Shown: positions 1 through 8,443 of the stretch, piece by piece | Layout of the letters: each line of letters begins with the position of its first letter | Numbering within the stretch: the first letter of the stretch is position 1 | From: Bacteroides sp. | GTDB lineage: Bacteria; Bacteroidota; Bacteroidia; Bacteroidales; Bacteroidaceae | Length of the DNA stretch: 64,000 nucleotides | Direction: 5' to 3' | NCBI GenBank assembly: GCA_021202275.1 | Contig: JAJQDI010000015.1 | Span: 1-64,000, forward strand | The notes under the pieces: model-generated | Database searches by the model: none | The model's input: the letters and a program-made list of their open reading frames with translations, nothing else | Told to the model about the DNA's origin: nothing | Program-made: the position numbers and the translations under genes

Positions 1-38
1 GCAGGGGCCTGCTTGTATATATAGTATATCCGTTTCTA

Positions 39-2003
39 TCAACTACATATAGCTGAGTCGACTTCTTTCCTATCCAATGCCTCAAAACAGGAATTCTTAC
101 TGATAAATTCCGGAACAATGTCCTTCATCGCAGCAACGATACGCATCTGATCATATGTATAGCTCTCACGTATCAGAGTCTCGATACGCTCTTTTACTTC
201 ATCGTGATCATACTCGCGCACAGTGGCTATCATGATCTTTTCATGATGAGTGGGCCTGATCAATTCTTTGGCATTCAGCAACTCTTCATATAGTTTCTCT
301 CCATGACGCAATCCGGTGAATTCGATACAGACATCAGGCCTGCCGGACAGGCTGATCATGCGTTTGGCCAAATCTACGATCTTAACCGGCTTGCCCATAT
401 CAAAAATGTATATCTCCCCTCCATTGCCCATGCTGCCTGCTTCCAGTACCAGCCGACAGGCTTCGGGGATAGTCATGAAATAACGTACAATTTCCGGATG
501 GGTAACCGTTACCGGGCCACCTTTCTGTATCTGGTCACGAAAACGTGGAATTACCGATCCGTTTGAGCCCAGTACATTTCCGAATCGTGTAGTGATGAAC
601 TTCACATGTTCCCCTCCCTGCTGATTCAGTTTCTTTGCTAAGGATTGTATATAGATCTCCGCCAGACGCTTGGAGCATCCCATTACATTGGTCGGATTTA
701 CTGCTTTATCCGTGGAGATCATAACGAACTTCTCCGCCTTGTACTTCACTGCCAGATCTGCCATGATACGACTTCCCAATACATTTACCTGTATAGACTC
801 AGAGACATTATCCTCCATCATAGGTACGTGTTTGTAAGCAGCCGCATGAAATACATATTGAGGTCTGAAAGCCCGGAAAACCGCTTCCATACGCGTGAGA
901 TTAGAAACATCTGCCACAATGGTTTCCGCATCCAGATTGCGCCAGCGTTCCTGCAATTCCAGACGTATATCATGCAACGGAGTTTCGGCCTGATCTATTA
1001 GCACCATTTTGTAGGGATTGAAAGAAGCTACTTGCCGCATGATCTCACTTCCGATAGAACCTGCTGCTCCGGTTATCATTACCCGTTTGCCTTCTAAATG
1101 AGAGGCGATCTTATGGATATCTACTTCAATAGACTCTCGCTGAAGAAGGTCTTCGATCTGAATCTCCTTCAATTGAGTATGGTCTAATGTCTGACCTCCC
1201 CATTCACTCAAAGGAGGAGCTGTAAGCAGTTTGATATTACTGGCAAGCAACGTATCTGTCATTTCACTTTTCTTCAATATATCCATTTTTGCAGGCGACA
1301 CGATAAGGATATGGACATTTCTATCGTTCATCAGTTCGATCAGCGCATCATCATTCGGATATACTTTAACCCCCATCATCACTTTTCCTATAAGCTCCGG
1401 TTCATCGGCTACAAACCCTCTCAAACGGTAGTGATTACGTAGGTTGACTTTCAGGGATTTGGCTATATTTACTCCGGCTTCTTTAGCTCCGTAGATAAAT
1501 ACATTTGAACTATGGCGACTATCAAAATTGAGCAGTTCAAATACCATCTTCACTATCACCCGCGAACAGGTCATGATAGCGAAATTCAGTACATAGGCTA
1601 TAAATAATACACTGGGAGTACCAATCCGGATATTTAAAGAGGCTTCCAGAGCCAGGCTGGCTACCATCAAAATGCCATAAGACACTGTCAGCGAAACGAA
1701 AATGCGCATGATGTCCACAAAAGAGGAAAAACGAAGCACATTGGAATAGGTACGGAAGAACCGGAAACAAACCAGATTCACAAAAACAGCCCACAGTATG
1801 GTACGATCTACCGTAGAAGGAGCCATAAATATGCTACGGAAATCATACCGCAACGCATAAGCCAGTAAACAGGAGATAACCGTAATAAAGATATCTATCA
1901 GCAGAACAGTCCAGATGGGAAGTACCCGTGAAGAGAGATATCGATGAAATATTGTATGTCTCATTATAACGATTGTTAGCTTTTTAAATCTTCTATTATC
2001 CAT
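39..2003 (-). CDS. FlaA1/CapD-like nucleotide-sugar dehydratase/epimerase, membrane-anchored
   Basis: A 654-residue protein of the polysaccharide biosynthesis nucleoside-diphosphate-sugar epimerase/dehydratase family. Residues about 28-160 hold several hydrophobic membrane segments. A CoA-binding-like Rossmann domain follows at about 165-285, and then a short-chain dehydrogenase-type domain that starts with GAAGSIGSE at 312-320. The family active-site region is present as STDKA and MGCSKR, the S-x-K type arrangement of FlaA1-like 4,6-dehydratases. Family members act on UDP-GlcNAc-type sugars at the inner face of the membrane for capsule, O-antigen or glycan synthesis; the exact substrate here cannot be read from sequence. 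An alternative start is M14 (1964). The gene lies at the window edge, so further glycan genes may follow to the left. Confidence 0.9.
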   Translation of the reverse strand: MDNRRFKKLTIVIMRHTIFHRYLSSRVLPIWTVLLIDIFITVISCLLAYALRYDFRSIFMAPSTVDRTILWAVFVNLVCFRFFRTYSNVLRFSSFVDIMRIFVSLTVSYGILMVASLALEASLNIRIGTPSVLFIAYVLNFAIMTCSRVIVKMVFELLNFDSRHSSNVFIYGAKEAGVNIAKSLKVNLRNHYRLRGFVADEPELIGKVMMGVKVYPNDDALIELMNDRNVHILIVSPAKMDILKKSEMTDTLLASNIKLLTAPPLSEWGGQTLDHTQLKEIQIEDLLQRESIEVDIHKIASHLEGKRVMITGAAGSIGSEIMRQVASFNPYKMVLIDQAETPLHDIRLELQERWRNLDAETIVADVSNLTRMEAVFRAFRPQYVFHAAAYKHVPMMEDNVSESIQVNVLGSRIMADLAVKYKAEKFVMISTDKAVNPTNVMGCSKRLAEIYIQSLAKKLNQQGGEHVKFITTRFGNVLGSNGSVIPRFRDQIQKGGPVTVTHPEIVRYFMTIPEACRLVLEAGSMGNGGEIYIFDMGKPVKIVDLAKRMISLSGRPDVCIEFTGLRHGEKLYEELLNAKELIRPTHHEKIMIATVREYDHDEVKERIETLIRESYTYDQMRIVAAMKDIVPEFISKNSCFEALDRKEVDSAICS

Positions 2004-2176
2004 TATACCTTTGCCGCACCATCTTCACCGTTATAAAATCAGTACAAAAAGTGCACAAAGAATCATCTGTATCCGTTTGAAACCGGATCAGATCAAATAA
2101 CCACATTTTTATACAAACCAGATGTCTATTCCGCAAGCAAAGATAGAACATATTTTTCGATATACAAAAACCCGGT

Positions 2177-3502
2177 TTACATCAAATTACTGGCCAATTC
2201 ACTCAGTTGGCTTCTCTCTCCCTTCAACAGATTGACATGGGCAAAGATCTCCTGTCCTCTCATCCGGTCTATCATATATACCAATCCATTAGACTGACTA
2301 TCTAAGTACGGATGGTCTATCTGCTGAATATCACCTGTAAATACAATCTTAGTACCTTCGCCCACACGGGTGATAATCGTTTTTACTTCATGAGGGGTAA
2401 GGTTCTGAGCTTCATCTATAATACAATATGTCTCACTGAGGCTGCGTCCACGGATAAATGCCAGCGCCTCAATGATCAATTGCTCATTTTTCTGCATATC
2501 TTCAATACGTTTCACTTCCGTGGAACTGGCTGCGAACTGGTGCTTGATGACATTCAGATTATCAAACAGAGGTTGCATAAAGGGAGATACTTTTTCCAAC
2601 GCGCTTCCCGGCAAAAAACCGATGTCTTTATTAGATAAGGACACGATGGGGCGCGCCAACAAGATTTGTTTATAGTCAATCAGTTTTCCCAATGCGGATG
2701 CCAGGGCCAGCAATGTTTTTCCGGTACCTGCTTTACCCGTAATGGCAACTAATTTAATATCCGGATCATTCAATACCTCAAACGCGAAACTTTGTTCCGC
2801 GTTCCGCGGTTCAATACCATAATGCCGGGTTTTATGGATACGCTGTACCGTATGTGTAAAAGGGTTGTAACGGGCCAGCACACTGTTGCGATCGCTTTTC
2901 AGAATAAAACAATCATTGGGTTGGAGCAGGTTTCTGAAATCAAATTCATTTATATCCAGTCCTTCTTTGGAAGAGTAGATCCGGTCTATCAACGCAGGAT
3001 CTATATTCTCAAATGTCTCATGCATCTTATCAAAGACATCTATATTGATCACTTTATCATTGATATAGTCTTCACACAACAGACCTATCGAACGGGCTTT
3101 CATCCGTAAATTGATATCTTTGGTTACCAATACTGTTTTCTTCTTCGGATATTTATTTACCAGATGATCTACCGCCGCCAGGATCTGATGATCGGGTTTA
3201 TTTTCAGAGAACGCCTGATACACACGAGGAGATTCTATATGGTTGGCCATAATGAACAGTTTTCCCAATCCGGGCCCTAACGAAGCTCCTTTGGTGAACA
3301 GATTATCGTCTGTAATGGAATCCAGTTCACGAATAAACTCACACGCATTGAAGTTGATCTGTTCGTTCCCTTTCTTGAATTTATCCAGTTCTTCTATGAC
3401 GGCAATGGGAAGATAGATATCATTTTCCTCAAAATTCCTCAGGCAATGATAGTCGTGAAGTATCACATTTGTGTCAAGTACGAAATTTTTCTTTGTTCCC
3501 AT
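2177..3502 (-). CDS. phoH: PhoH family protein with N-terminal PIN domain
   Basis: A 441-residue two-domain protein. The N-terminal 150 residues are a PIN-type nuclease domain: it opens with VLDTNVILHD, and further acidic residues lie in EELDKF and VTKDINLR. The C-terminal half is a PhoH ATPase with Walker A GKAGTGKT at 256-263 and a Walker B-like CIIDEAQNL near 360. PIN-PhoH proteins are thought to couple RNA cleavage with ATP-driven unwinding. The length is normal for the Bacteroidetes PIN-PhoH form, and ATG 3502 directly starts the PIN domain. It stands alone, divergent from folC. Confidence 0.93.
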   Translation of the reverse strand: MGTKKNFVLDTNVILHDYHCLRNFEENDIYLPIAVIEELDKFKKGNEQINFNACEFIRELDSITDDNLFTKGASLGPGLGKLFIMANHIESPRVYQAFSENKPDHQILAAVDHLVNKYPKKKTVLVTKDINLRMKARSIGLLCEDYINDKVINIDVFDKMHETFENIDPALIDRIYSSKEGLDINEFDFRNLLQPNDCFILKSDRNSVLARYNPFTHTVQRIHKTRHYGIEPRNAEQSFAFEVLNDPDIKLVAITGKAGTGKTLLALASALGKLIDYKQILLARPIVSLSNKDIGFLPGSALEKVSPFMQPLFDNLNVIKHQFAASSTEVKRIEDMQKNEQLIIEALAFIRGRSLSETYCIIDEAQNLTPHEVKTIITRVGEGTKIVFTGDIQQIDHPYLDSQSNGLVYMIDRMRGQEIFAHVNLLKGERSQLSELASNLM

Positions 3503-3586
3503 GATTTCTCAGATTTATTTATTGATACTTTAAGAATACAGGAGCCACCCTGGCAAAGAAATCAAACCCGTTATTTTCTTTGCGAT

Positions 3587-3674
3587 CGGCTTTCACTATA
3601 TTTCAAATAATATAGGATGCGCCTTAGACTAACTCAAGCAAGCTTGGTTCTCCTTTCGGCTTTCACTATATTTG
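3587..3674 (+). promoter_or_regulatory. Likely folC promoter, with a duplicated 17-bp segment
   Basis: TATATTTG at 3667-3674 matches the Bacteroidetes -7 consensus TAnnTTTG. TTG at 3644-3646 lies 20 bases upstream as a -33 element. The 17-bp sequence CGGCTTTCACTATATTT occurs at 3587-3603 and again at 3657-3673, 70 bp apart. The second copy carries the good -7 box, while the first ends in TATATTTC. The leader to folC would be about 95 bases. Confidence 0.55.
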
Positions 3675-3774
3675 CACCGTATATCGTATCAGGAATCGCT
3701 GTTCCTTATATTTGTATCTAAATATAACAAATGTGTGAATAAATCCCGTCTCTGACGTCGTTAAATAATATGAA

Positions 3775-5082
3775 ATGGACTATCAGGAAACACTTACATA
3801 TTTATATAACAGTGCCCCACTTTACCAACAAGTAGGAAATCAGGCATATAAAGAAGGATTATCTAACAGTGTAGCTTTAGATGATTATTTGCATCATCCG
3901 CATACATCCTATCATACCATACACGTGGCCGGAACGAATGGAAAAGGTTCCTGCTCTCATACGCTGGCTGCTGTTTTGCAGGAAGCAGGGTATAAGACCG
4001 GACTTTATACTTCGCCTCACCTGCTGGATTTCAGAGAAAGAATACGTATCAACGGGAAACCTGTCTCCGAGGAATATGTAATAGAGTTTGTAGAGAAGCA
4101 CCGTGACTTTTTCGAACCGTTACATCCTTCTTTTTTCGAACTGACCACAGCCCTGGCATTCCTCTATTTCGCAGATGAGCAGGTAGATGTAGCGGTCATA
4201 GAAGTCGGACTGGGCGGAAGATTAGACTGTACAAATATAATTGATCCGGACCTGTGCGTCATTACCAATATCAGCCCCGATCATACCCAACTACTGGGAG
4301 AAATGCCGGAGAAGATTGCCTGGGAAAAGGCCGGCATCATCAAGCTTCATACTCCTGTTGTGATCGGAGAGTCTACAGCAGAAACTAAACCTGTATTTCT
4401 GGCGAAAGCGAATGAAGTTTGCGCCCCTATTTTGTTTGCGGAAGAGCACCCTCTGATCCTACAGACCTTCCCGGCTGAACATGGAGAAGAGGGCTGGATC
4501 TATGAAACATCTGTGTATGGCCGTTTACACGGAGAGTTAGGAGGTAATTATCAACAGAAAAACAGCAATACCGTGCTGCACACTTTGCAGGTATTGCAAA
4601 AATCAGGTTATCACATCCCTGTTGAGGCCATCCGACGGGGTTTCTCACAGGTTTGCGAGTTGACCGGACTGACGGGACGTTGGCAAAAACTCAAGTCTCA
4701 TCCTACGGTACTGTGTGATACGGGTCACAATCTGGGAGGATTCACCTATATCGTTGAACAGTTACAAAGACAATCTTATAGAAAATTACACATGGTGTTG
4801 GGAATGGTAGAGGATAAAGATGTAACAAAGATACTGAAGTTATTGCCTGAAGAAGCGACTTACTATTTTACCCGGGCCAGTGTGCAACGCGCACTTCCGG
4901 CAGATCAATTGCTATCTATGGCTCAGAAAACAGGCTTGCAGGGGAAAAGTTACCCGGATGTACCTGCTGCTGTAAAGGAGGCTTTACGAAACAGCCTCCC
5001 GGAAGATCTGATCTTCGTAGGAGGCAGTAATTTTGTTGTAGCGGATCTGTTAGCGCACCGCGATACACTCGATCTCTATTAA
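3775..5082 (+). CDS. folC: Bifunctional folylpolyglutamate synthase / dihydrofolate synthase
   Basis: This Mur-ligase superfamily enzyme adds glutamate to dihydropteroate and folates in the cytoplasm, using ATP. It has 435 residues, the usual FolC length. The P-loop GTNGKGS is at 53-59, followed by the omega-loop region around TSPHLLDFRERI. GLGGRLDCTN and ITNISPDHT are the expected central-domain motifs, and CDTGHNLGG marks the C-terminal domain. The last 33 bases overlap the 3' end of the convergent ridA gene. The frame is intact throughout. Confidence 0.95.
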   Translation: MDYQETLTYLYNSAPLYQQVGNQAYKEGLSNSVALDDYLHHPHTSYHTIHVAGTNGKGSCSHTLAAVLQEAGYKTGLYTSPHLLDFRERIRINGKPVSEEYVIEFVEKHRDFFEPLHPSFFELTTALAFLYFADEQVDVAVIEVGLGGRLDCTNIIDPDLCVITNISPDHTQLLGEMPEKIAWEKAGIIKLHTPVVIGESTAETKPVFLAKANEVCAPILFAEEHPLILQTFPAEHGEEGWIYETSVYGRLHGELGGNYQQKNSNTVLHTLQVLQKSGYHIPVEAIRRGFSQVCELTGLTGRWQKLKSHPTVLCDTGHNLGGFTYIVEQLQRQSYRKLHMVLGMVEDKDVTKILKLLPEEATYYFTRASVQRALPADQLLSMAQKTGLQGKSYPDVPAAVKEALRNSLPEDLIFVGGSNFVVADLLAHRDTLDLY

Positions 5083-5424
5083 GGCCTCTTTGGGCAATTC
5101 TTTCACCGCGAAAGCGGAACGTGCCGGATATGGGTCTTCAAAATAGGTTTCATATACTTTATTCATATCCGCAAAAAGTGACATATCTTTCAAAAAGACA
5201 GTAGTCTTTACCACATGAGCCATGGTAAGGCCAGCACTTTCCAGGATACATTTTACATTGTCCAGAGATTGACGGGCCTGTTCACTTGCTCCCTGAGCAA
5301 GTTCCCCTGTTACAGGATCAATAGGTAATTGTCCGGAGATAAATAGCATACCATTTACCTCAATTGCCTGACTGTATGAACCTATAGCACCAGGTGCTTT
5401 ATCAGTTGCGATTACTTTCTTCAT
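5050..5424 (-). CDS. ridA: RidA family enamine/imine deaminase
   Basis: A 124-residue protein covering the whole RidA (YjgF/YER057c/UK114) fold. RidA proteins are trimers that hydrolyse reactive enamine/imine intermediates made by PLP enzymes, releasing 2-keto acids and ammonia. Family features seen are the N-terminal APGAIGSYSQA stretch, FISGQLPIDP, and the substrate-carboxylate arginine in the PARSAFAV segment. The C-terminus IEIECIAV is also typical. It is convergent with folC and overlaps its end by 33 bases. Confidence 0.93.
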   Translation of the reverse strand: MKKVIATDKAPGAIGSYSQAIEVNGMLFISGQLPIDPVTGELAQGASEQARQSLDNVKCILESAGLTMAHVVKTTVFLKDMSLFADMNKVYETYFEDPYPARSAFAVKELPKEALIEIECIAVR

Positions 5425-5642
5425 ATTATTTTTTTATTATTACTATCAATAAAGAGCGAAGATACAAAAATCAAATAAGTTTCAAAAAAATCTTTGCTAT
5501 GCAGTATTTCCATATCTTTCGCATTCTATCTATTATACATGGAAAGATAGTAGAAATACCAAACTAACTTTATTTCAAAGCTAACCTAAACCTTAAATTT
5601 CAGCTTTGAAACTTTTAGTAGTTGTGTTACATATTCAAAGCA

Positions 5643-5677
5643 AAAACGTGAGTGCCTGTGCAGGTACTCACGTTTGT
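5643..5677 (-). terminator. Rho-independent terminator of the leftward TPR gene
   Basis: A stem with arms AAACGTGAGT and ACTCACGTTT, extended by CCTG/CAGG, is followed on the minus strand by a short T run. It lies 30 bases past the stop of the leftward gene at 5707. T runs flank both sides, so it could also act on the plus strand. Confidence 0.7.
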
Positions 5678-5706
5678 TTTTTATCTGATACCGAACGTGT
5701 ATGTTG

Positions 5707-7410
5707 TCATGGACAGTTTTTCTCTATGAGTGCGTCCACTGCTTCATCTCCCAGCTCTTTCGCCTTTGAGAAACTGGTACATGCTTCTTCTATATGTCCC
5801 AGTTGAACCTGTGCCAGACCGATCAGACGATAAGCTTCTCCATATTCAGGATCAATCTTCAAAGCCTCCTGCAGTCCGTTGATGGCTTCTTCATACCTGC
5901 CTACACGTAAATTAATAGCTCCATACTCTGCCCGATAGATCACTTCCGTCGGATTCAGTTCTATAGCCTTCAAAATATCGTCCAATGCACGCTGAAATTG
6001 TCGTCCTTGCAGGGCGGCTTGTTCCCGATAATAGTAAAACACATCATTGACCCGTCCTCTGACAGCATTGTAATAGGCATCATAATCCAATAGAGCAGGC
6101 CTGTATTGCAGCGCATTCATTTTGGCCTGAGCCCTTTCCAGTAAGAACACGGCATCCTCTTCGAGCATAGGTTGCGGGCAATGAGCCACACAGCTATCCA
6201 GAAGTGCAATGACCGCTTCCGGATCGTCGCCCATCATCTCTTTGGCCTTTGCCGCGCTAAAGAATGTAGTCGGAGATACCAGATTGGAACGATTCACCTC
6301 ATCATACGCGGCAAAAGCACCCGCATAATCCTGCATGGCAAAACGTATATCTCCTTCCAGTTGCTTATATACCGGCAGCGGATCTATATCAAAGGCTTTC
6401 TGTACTTCTGCCAACGCACGTTCGTAGGTCCAGTCTTTATAGTTTTTTTCAGGTTGCCCCAATTGGTAATTATAGATCAGTTTTGCTCTATTGTAATATA
6501 CATCATCTTTTTTCTGTGCCACCTGCAACGCGCGTTCCAGATCGGTAGCAGCCAGGTTCATAGCTGGTTCATCCCCTACATTGTAGATATAATGAGTAGC
6601 CCGACGCATATAACCATCGGCATTCTGAGGGAACTGACTGATAAAATCATTGACCAGATTCAGATATTCCTCTGTAGAGGCATGTCCGGAAGCCATGAAT
6701 AACGCCACCAAAGCCTCTTCTTCTGTTTCGGGAAGTCCTTTTTTAATACCTATTCCGCGCAGGTTCACATCGGTCTGCGAAAGTGCTCCCAGACTCAGAG
6801 CATAGGCAAAAGAGGCACTCGCAGCATAGCAAATAGAAGTAGTATCGGCTCCGGTAGCCTTCTGGACTATACCAAAAACTTCACCCGTAGCATTGGTAAC
6901 CGGGCAACTTACCATCTTCTCTGCAAGGACCAGATCTAAGGTGTAATACTGATTTCCCTCCGCAGGTATAGATACTTCTTTTACCTTGCCGGAGGTTGCT
7001 TGTTTGTCTTTTTGTGTAGAATACGGCAACAGATAAACCGGATCTCCTTCTGCCGGAATGGTACCAGCTAACTGCAAGGCAGGAACCCTCTTATCAGTAA
7101 TGCTTACACGGAACTTGATCACATCATATATACTATTTGCTCCAAGAATCGCATCCACATTCATTTGTTTTCCCTCCGAGGTAATGATCACGGCACACTG
7201 TGCCCCTTCAAATAAAGAGAAGTCTGAAAGAGCAACTCCTTCCTCTGTAACAAAGAACCCATTCCCTGTCCGGAGCATATTATCTTCTTTATCGTAAGTA
7301 ACAACCGAGAAAACAGCGCGTTTGGCTCTTTCTACCCATTTAGGTGCTTGTGCCACACTCCATTGGAGAGGAAGTATGCAAAGTAAGAATAACAATAAAC
7401 TCTTTTTCAT
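5707..7410 (-). CDS. Secreted TPR protein with degenerate trypsin/HtrA-like N-terminal domain
   Basis: With the ATG at 7410 the product has 567 residues and begins with a clear signal peptide (MKKSLLLFLLCILPLQ, cleavage near VAQA). The upstream in-frame ATGs at 7467 and 7425 would bury this signal, so 7410 is chosen. Residues 30-230 resemble the HtrA/trypsin-like fold: TGNGFFVTEEG matches the GSGF strand. The Asp (YDVIKF, D97) and a Ser (MVSCP, S168) are present, but the His position reads LSDFSLF and lacks histidine. The C-terminal half is a series of tetratricopeptide repeats, for example around EEALKIDPEYGEAYRLIGLAQ. It is probably periplasmic and likely a scaffold rather than an active protease. 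Confidence 0.75.
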   Translation of the reverse strand: MKKSLLLFLLCILPLQWSVAQAPKWVERAKRAVFSVVTYDKEDNMLRTGNGFFVTEEGVALSDFSLFEGAQCAVIITSEGKQMNVDAILGANSIYDVIKFRVSITDKRVPALQLAGTIPAEGDPVYLLPYSTQKDKQATSGKVKEVSIPAEGNQYYTLDLVLAEKMVSCPVTNATGEVFGIVQKATGADTTSICYAASASFAYALSLGALSQTDVNLRGIGIKKGLPETEEEALVALFMASGHASTEEYLNLVNDFISQFPQNADGYMRRATHYIYNVGDEPAMNLAATDLERALQVAQKKDDVYYNRAKLIYNYQLGQPEKNYKDWTYERALAEVQKAFDIDPLPVYKQLEGDIRFAMQDYAGAFAAYDEVNRSNLVSPTTFFSAAKAKEMMGDDPEAVIALLDSCVAHCPQPMLEEDAVFLLERAQAKMNALQYRPALLDYDAYYNAVRGRVNDVFYYYREQAALQGRQFQRALDDILKAIELNPTEVIYRAEYGAINLRVGRYEEAINGLQEALKIDPEYGEAYRLIGLAQVQLGHIEEACTSFSKAKELGDEAVDALIEKNCP

Positions 7411-7553
7411 ATGTACAACATTCATTTTTAACACTAAGGCTATATGGAACTTGCTGTTTGTGTACATCGCCTCATACGATGGTTCCTTTCCTGCTTGTTT
7501 CCTGTTTTATCTGCTATCTGTTTCAATTTATATCTGGAGAGTTCTTCGGGAAA

Positions 7554-8303
7554 TCACTCTTCTACAGATGCCCGTTGTCTGACGACTTCATACATCAGGA
7601 TACCAGCGGCAACAGATACGTTCAGAGATTCGATCTTTCCCAATACCGGTATTTTTACCCACTCGTCACACAGTGCCAGGTGTTCATAAGCTACCCCCGT
7701 ATCCTCTGCTCCCATAACCAGACAAACAGGTCCTGTGTATTCCCCTTTTGTATACTCATAATCACCCTTTTCGGTGGCGGCAATCAGCCGGAAGCCACTA
7801 TCTTTCAGGTATTGCAATGTGTGTTTCAGGCTCTTTTCCCGGCAGACAGGCAACGTATGAAGGGCACCGGCAGAGGTTTTCATGGCATCCGCATTCACAC
7901 TCACACTTCCTTTGGCCGGCAGAATAACCGCATCTACTCCTGCACAATCACAGGTGCGTGCTATCGCTCCGAAATTACGCACATCCGTTACTCCGTCCAG
8001 CATCACAAAGAAGGGTGCTTTTCCCATCTCAAACAGAGTAGGTACAAGGTCTTCCGTTTTCTGATAAGTCACAGAGGATAAAAAAGCCACCACACCCTGA
8101 TGATTCTTACGGGTAATCCGGTTGATACGTTCCACAGGCACTCTCTGAACAGGTATCAGGGTTCCTTTCAGAGCTGCGAACAACTCTTTGGAAAGATCAC
8201 TCTGGATATCCTTCTTTACGAGGATCTTATCTATCTCTTTACCTGCTTCAACAGCCTCCAAAACGGCGCGCACGCCAAATATCATTTCACTTTTATCTAA
8301 CAT
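7554..8303 (-). CDS. rlmB: TrmH/RlmB family 23S rRNA (guanosine-2'-O)-methyltransferase
   Basis: A 249-residue SPOUT-class methyltransferase. The N-terminal 75 residues form the RNA-binding substrate domain (FGVRAVLEAVEAG). The C-terminal SpoU domain carries the knot motifs: LDGVTDVRNFGAIARTC, LVMGAEDTGV and PVLGKIESLNVSVAAGI, in the canonical order. The family 2'-O-methylates a guanosine in 23S rRNA with SAM, although some members act on tRNA. It is followed leftward by the TPR gene and preceded by recN, with an ATTTACGATT-type repeat in the gap. Confidence 0.9.
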   Translation of the reverse strand: MLDKSEMIFGVRAVLEAVEAGKEIDKILVKKDIQSDLSKELFAALKGTLIPVQRVPVERINRITRKNHQGVVAFLSSVTYQKTEDLVPTLFEMGKAPFFVMLDGVTDVRNFGAIARTCDCAGVDAVILPAKGSVSVNADAMKTSAGALHTLPVCREKSLKHTLQYLKDSGFRLIAATEKGDYEYTKGEYTGPVCLVMGAEDTGVAYEHLALCDEWVKIPVLGKIESLNVSVAAGILMYEVVRQRASVEE

Positions 8304-8305
8304 AA

Positions 8306-8342
8306 AGTTATTTACGATTTACAAAATTACGATTTACGATGG
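8306..8342. repeat. ATTTACGATT-family intergenic repeat
   Basis: Three ATTTACGATT-like units lie in tandem just upstream of rlmB in the recN-rlmB gap: TTATTTACGATTTAC, then AAATTACGATTTACGATGG. No matching inverted arm is seen before recN. It belongs to a dispersed family that recurs near 10.1, 21.7, 22.1, 24.8, 27.8, 38.6, 44.4 and 61.7 kb. Confidence 0.7.
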
Positions 8343-8443
8343 AAATTTGCCTTCTGTTATGAATCATTTAAAAAATTCTACATCCTTTCCTTACTGAACC
8401 ATTCGCGTATATTAACCGATCTCCGGCTATATGGAAAAAGTTC

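Noticed and set aside
2006..2013. TACCTTTG as a promoter for the FlaA1-like gene
   Set aside because: The box is on the plus strand and points away from the leftward gene.
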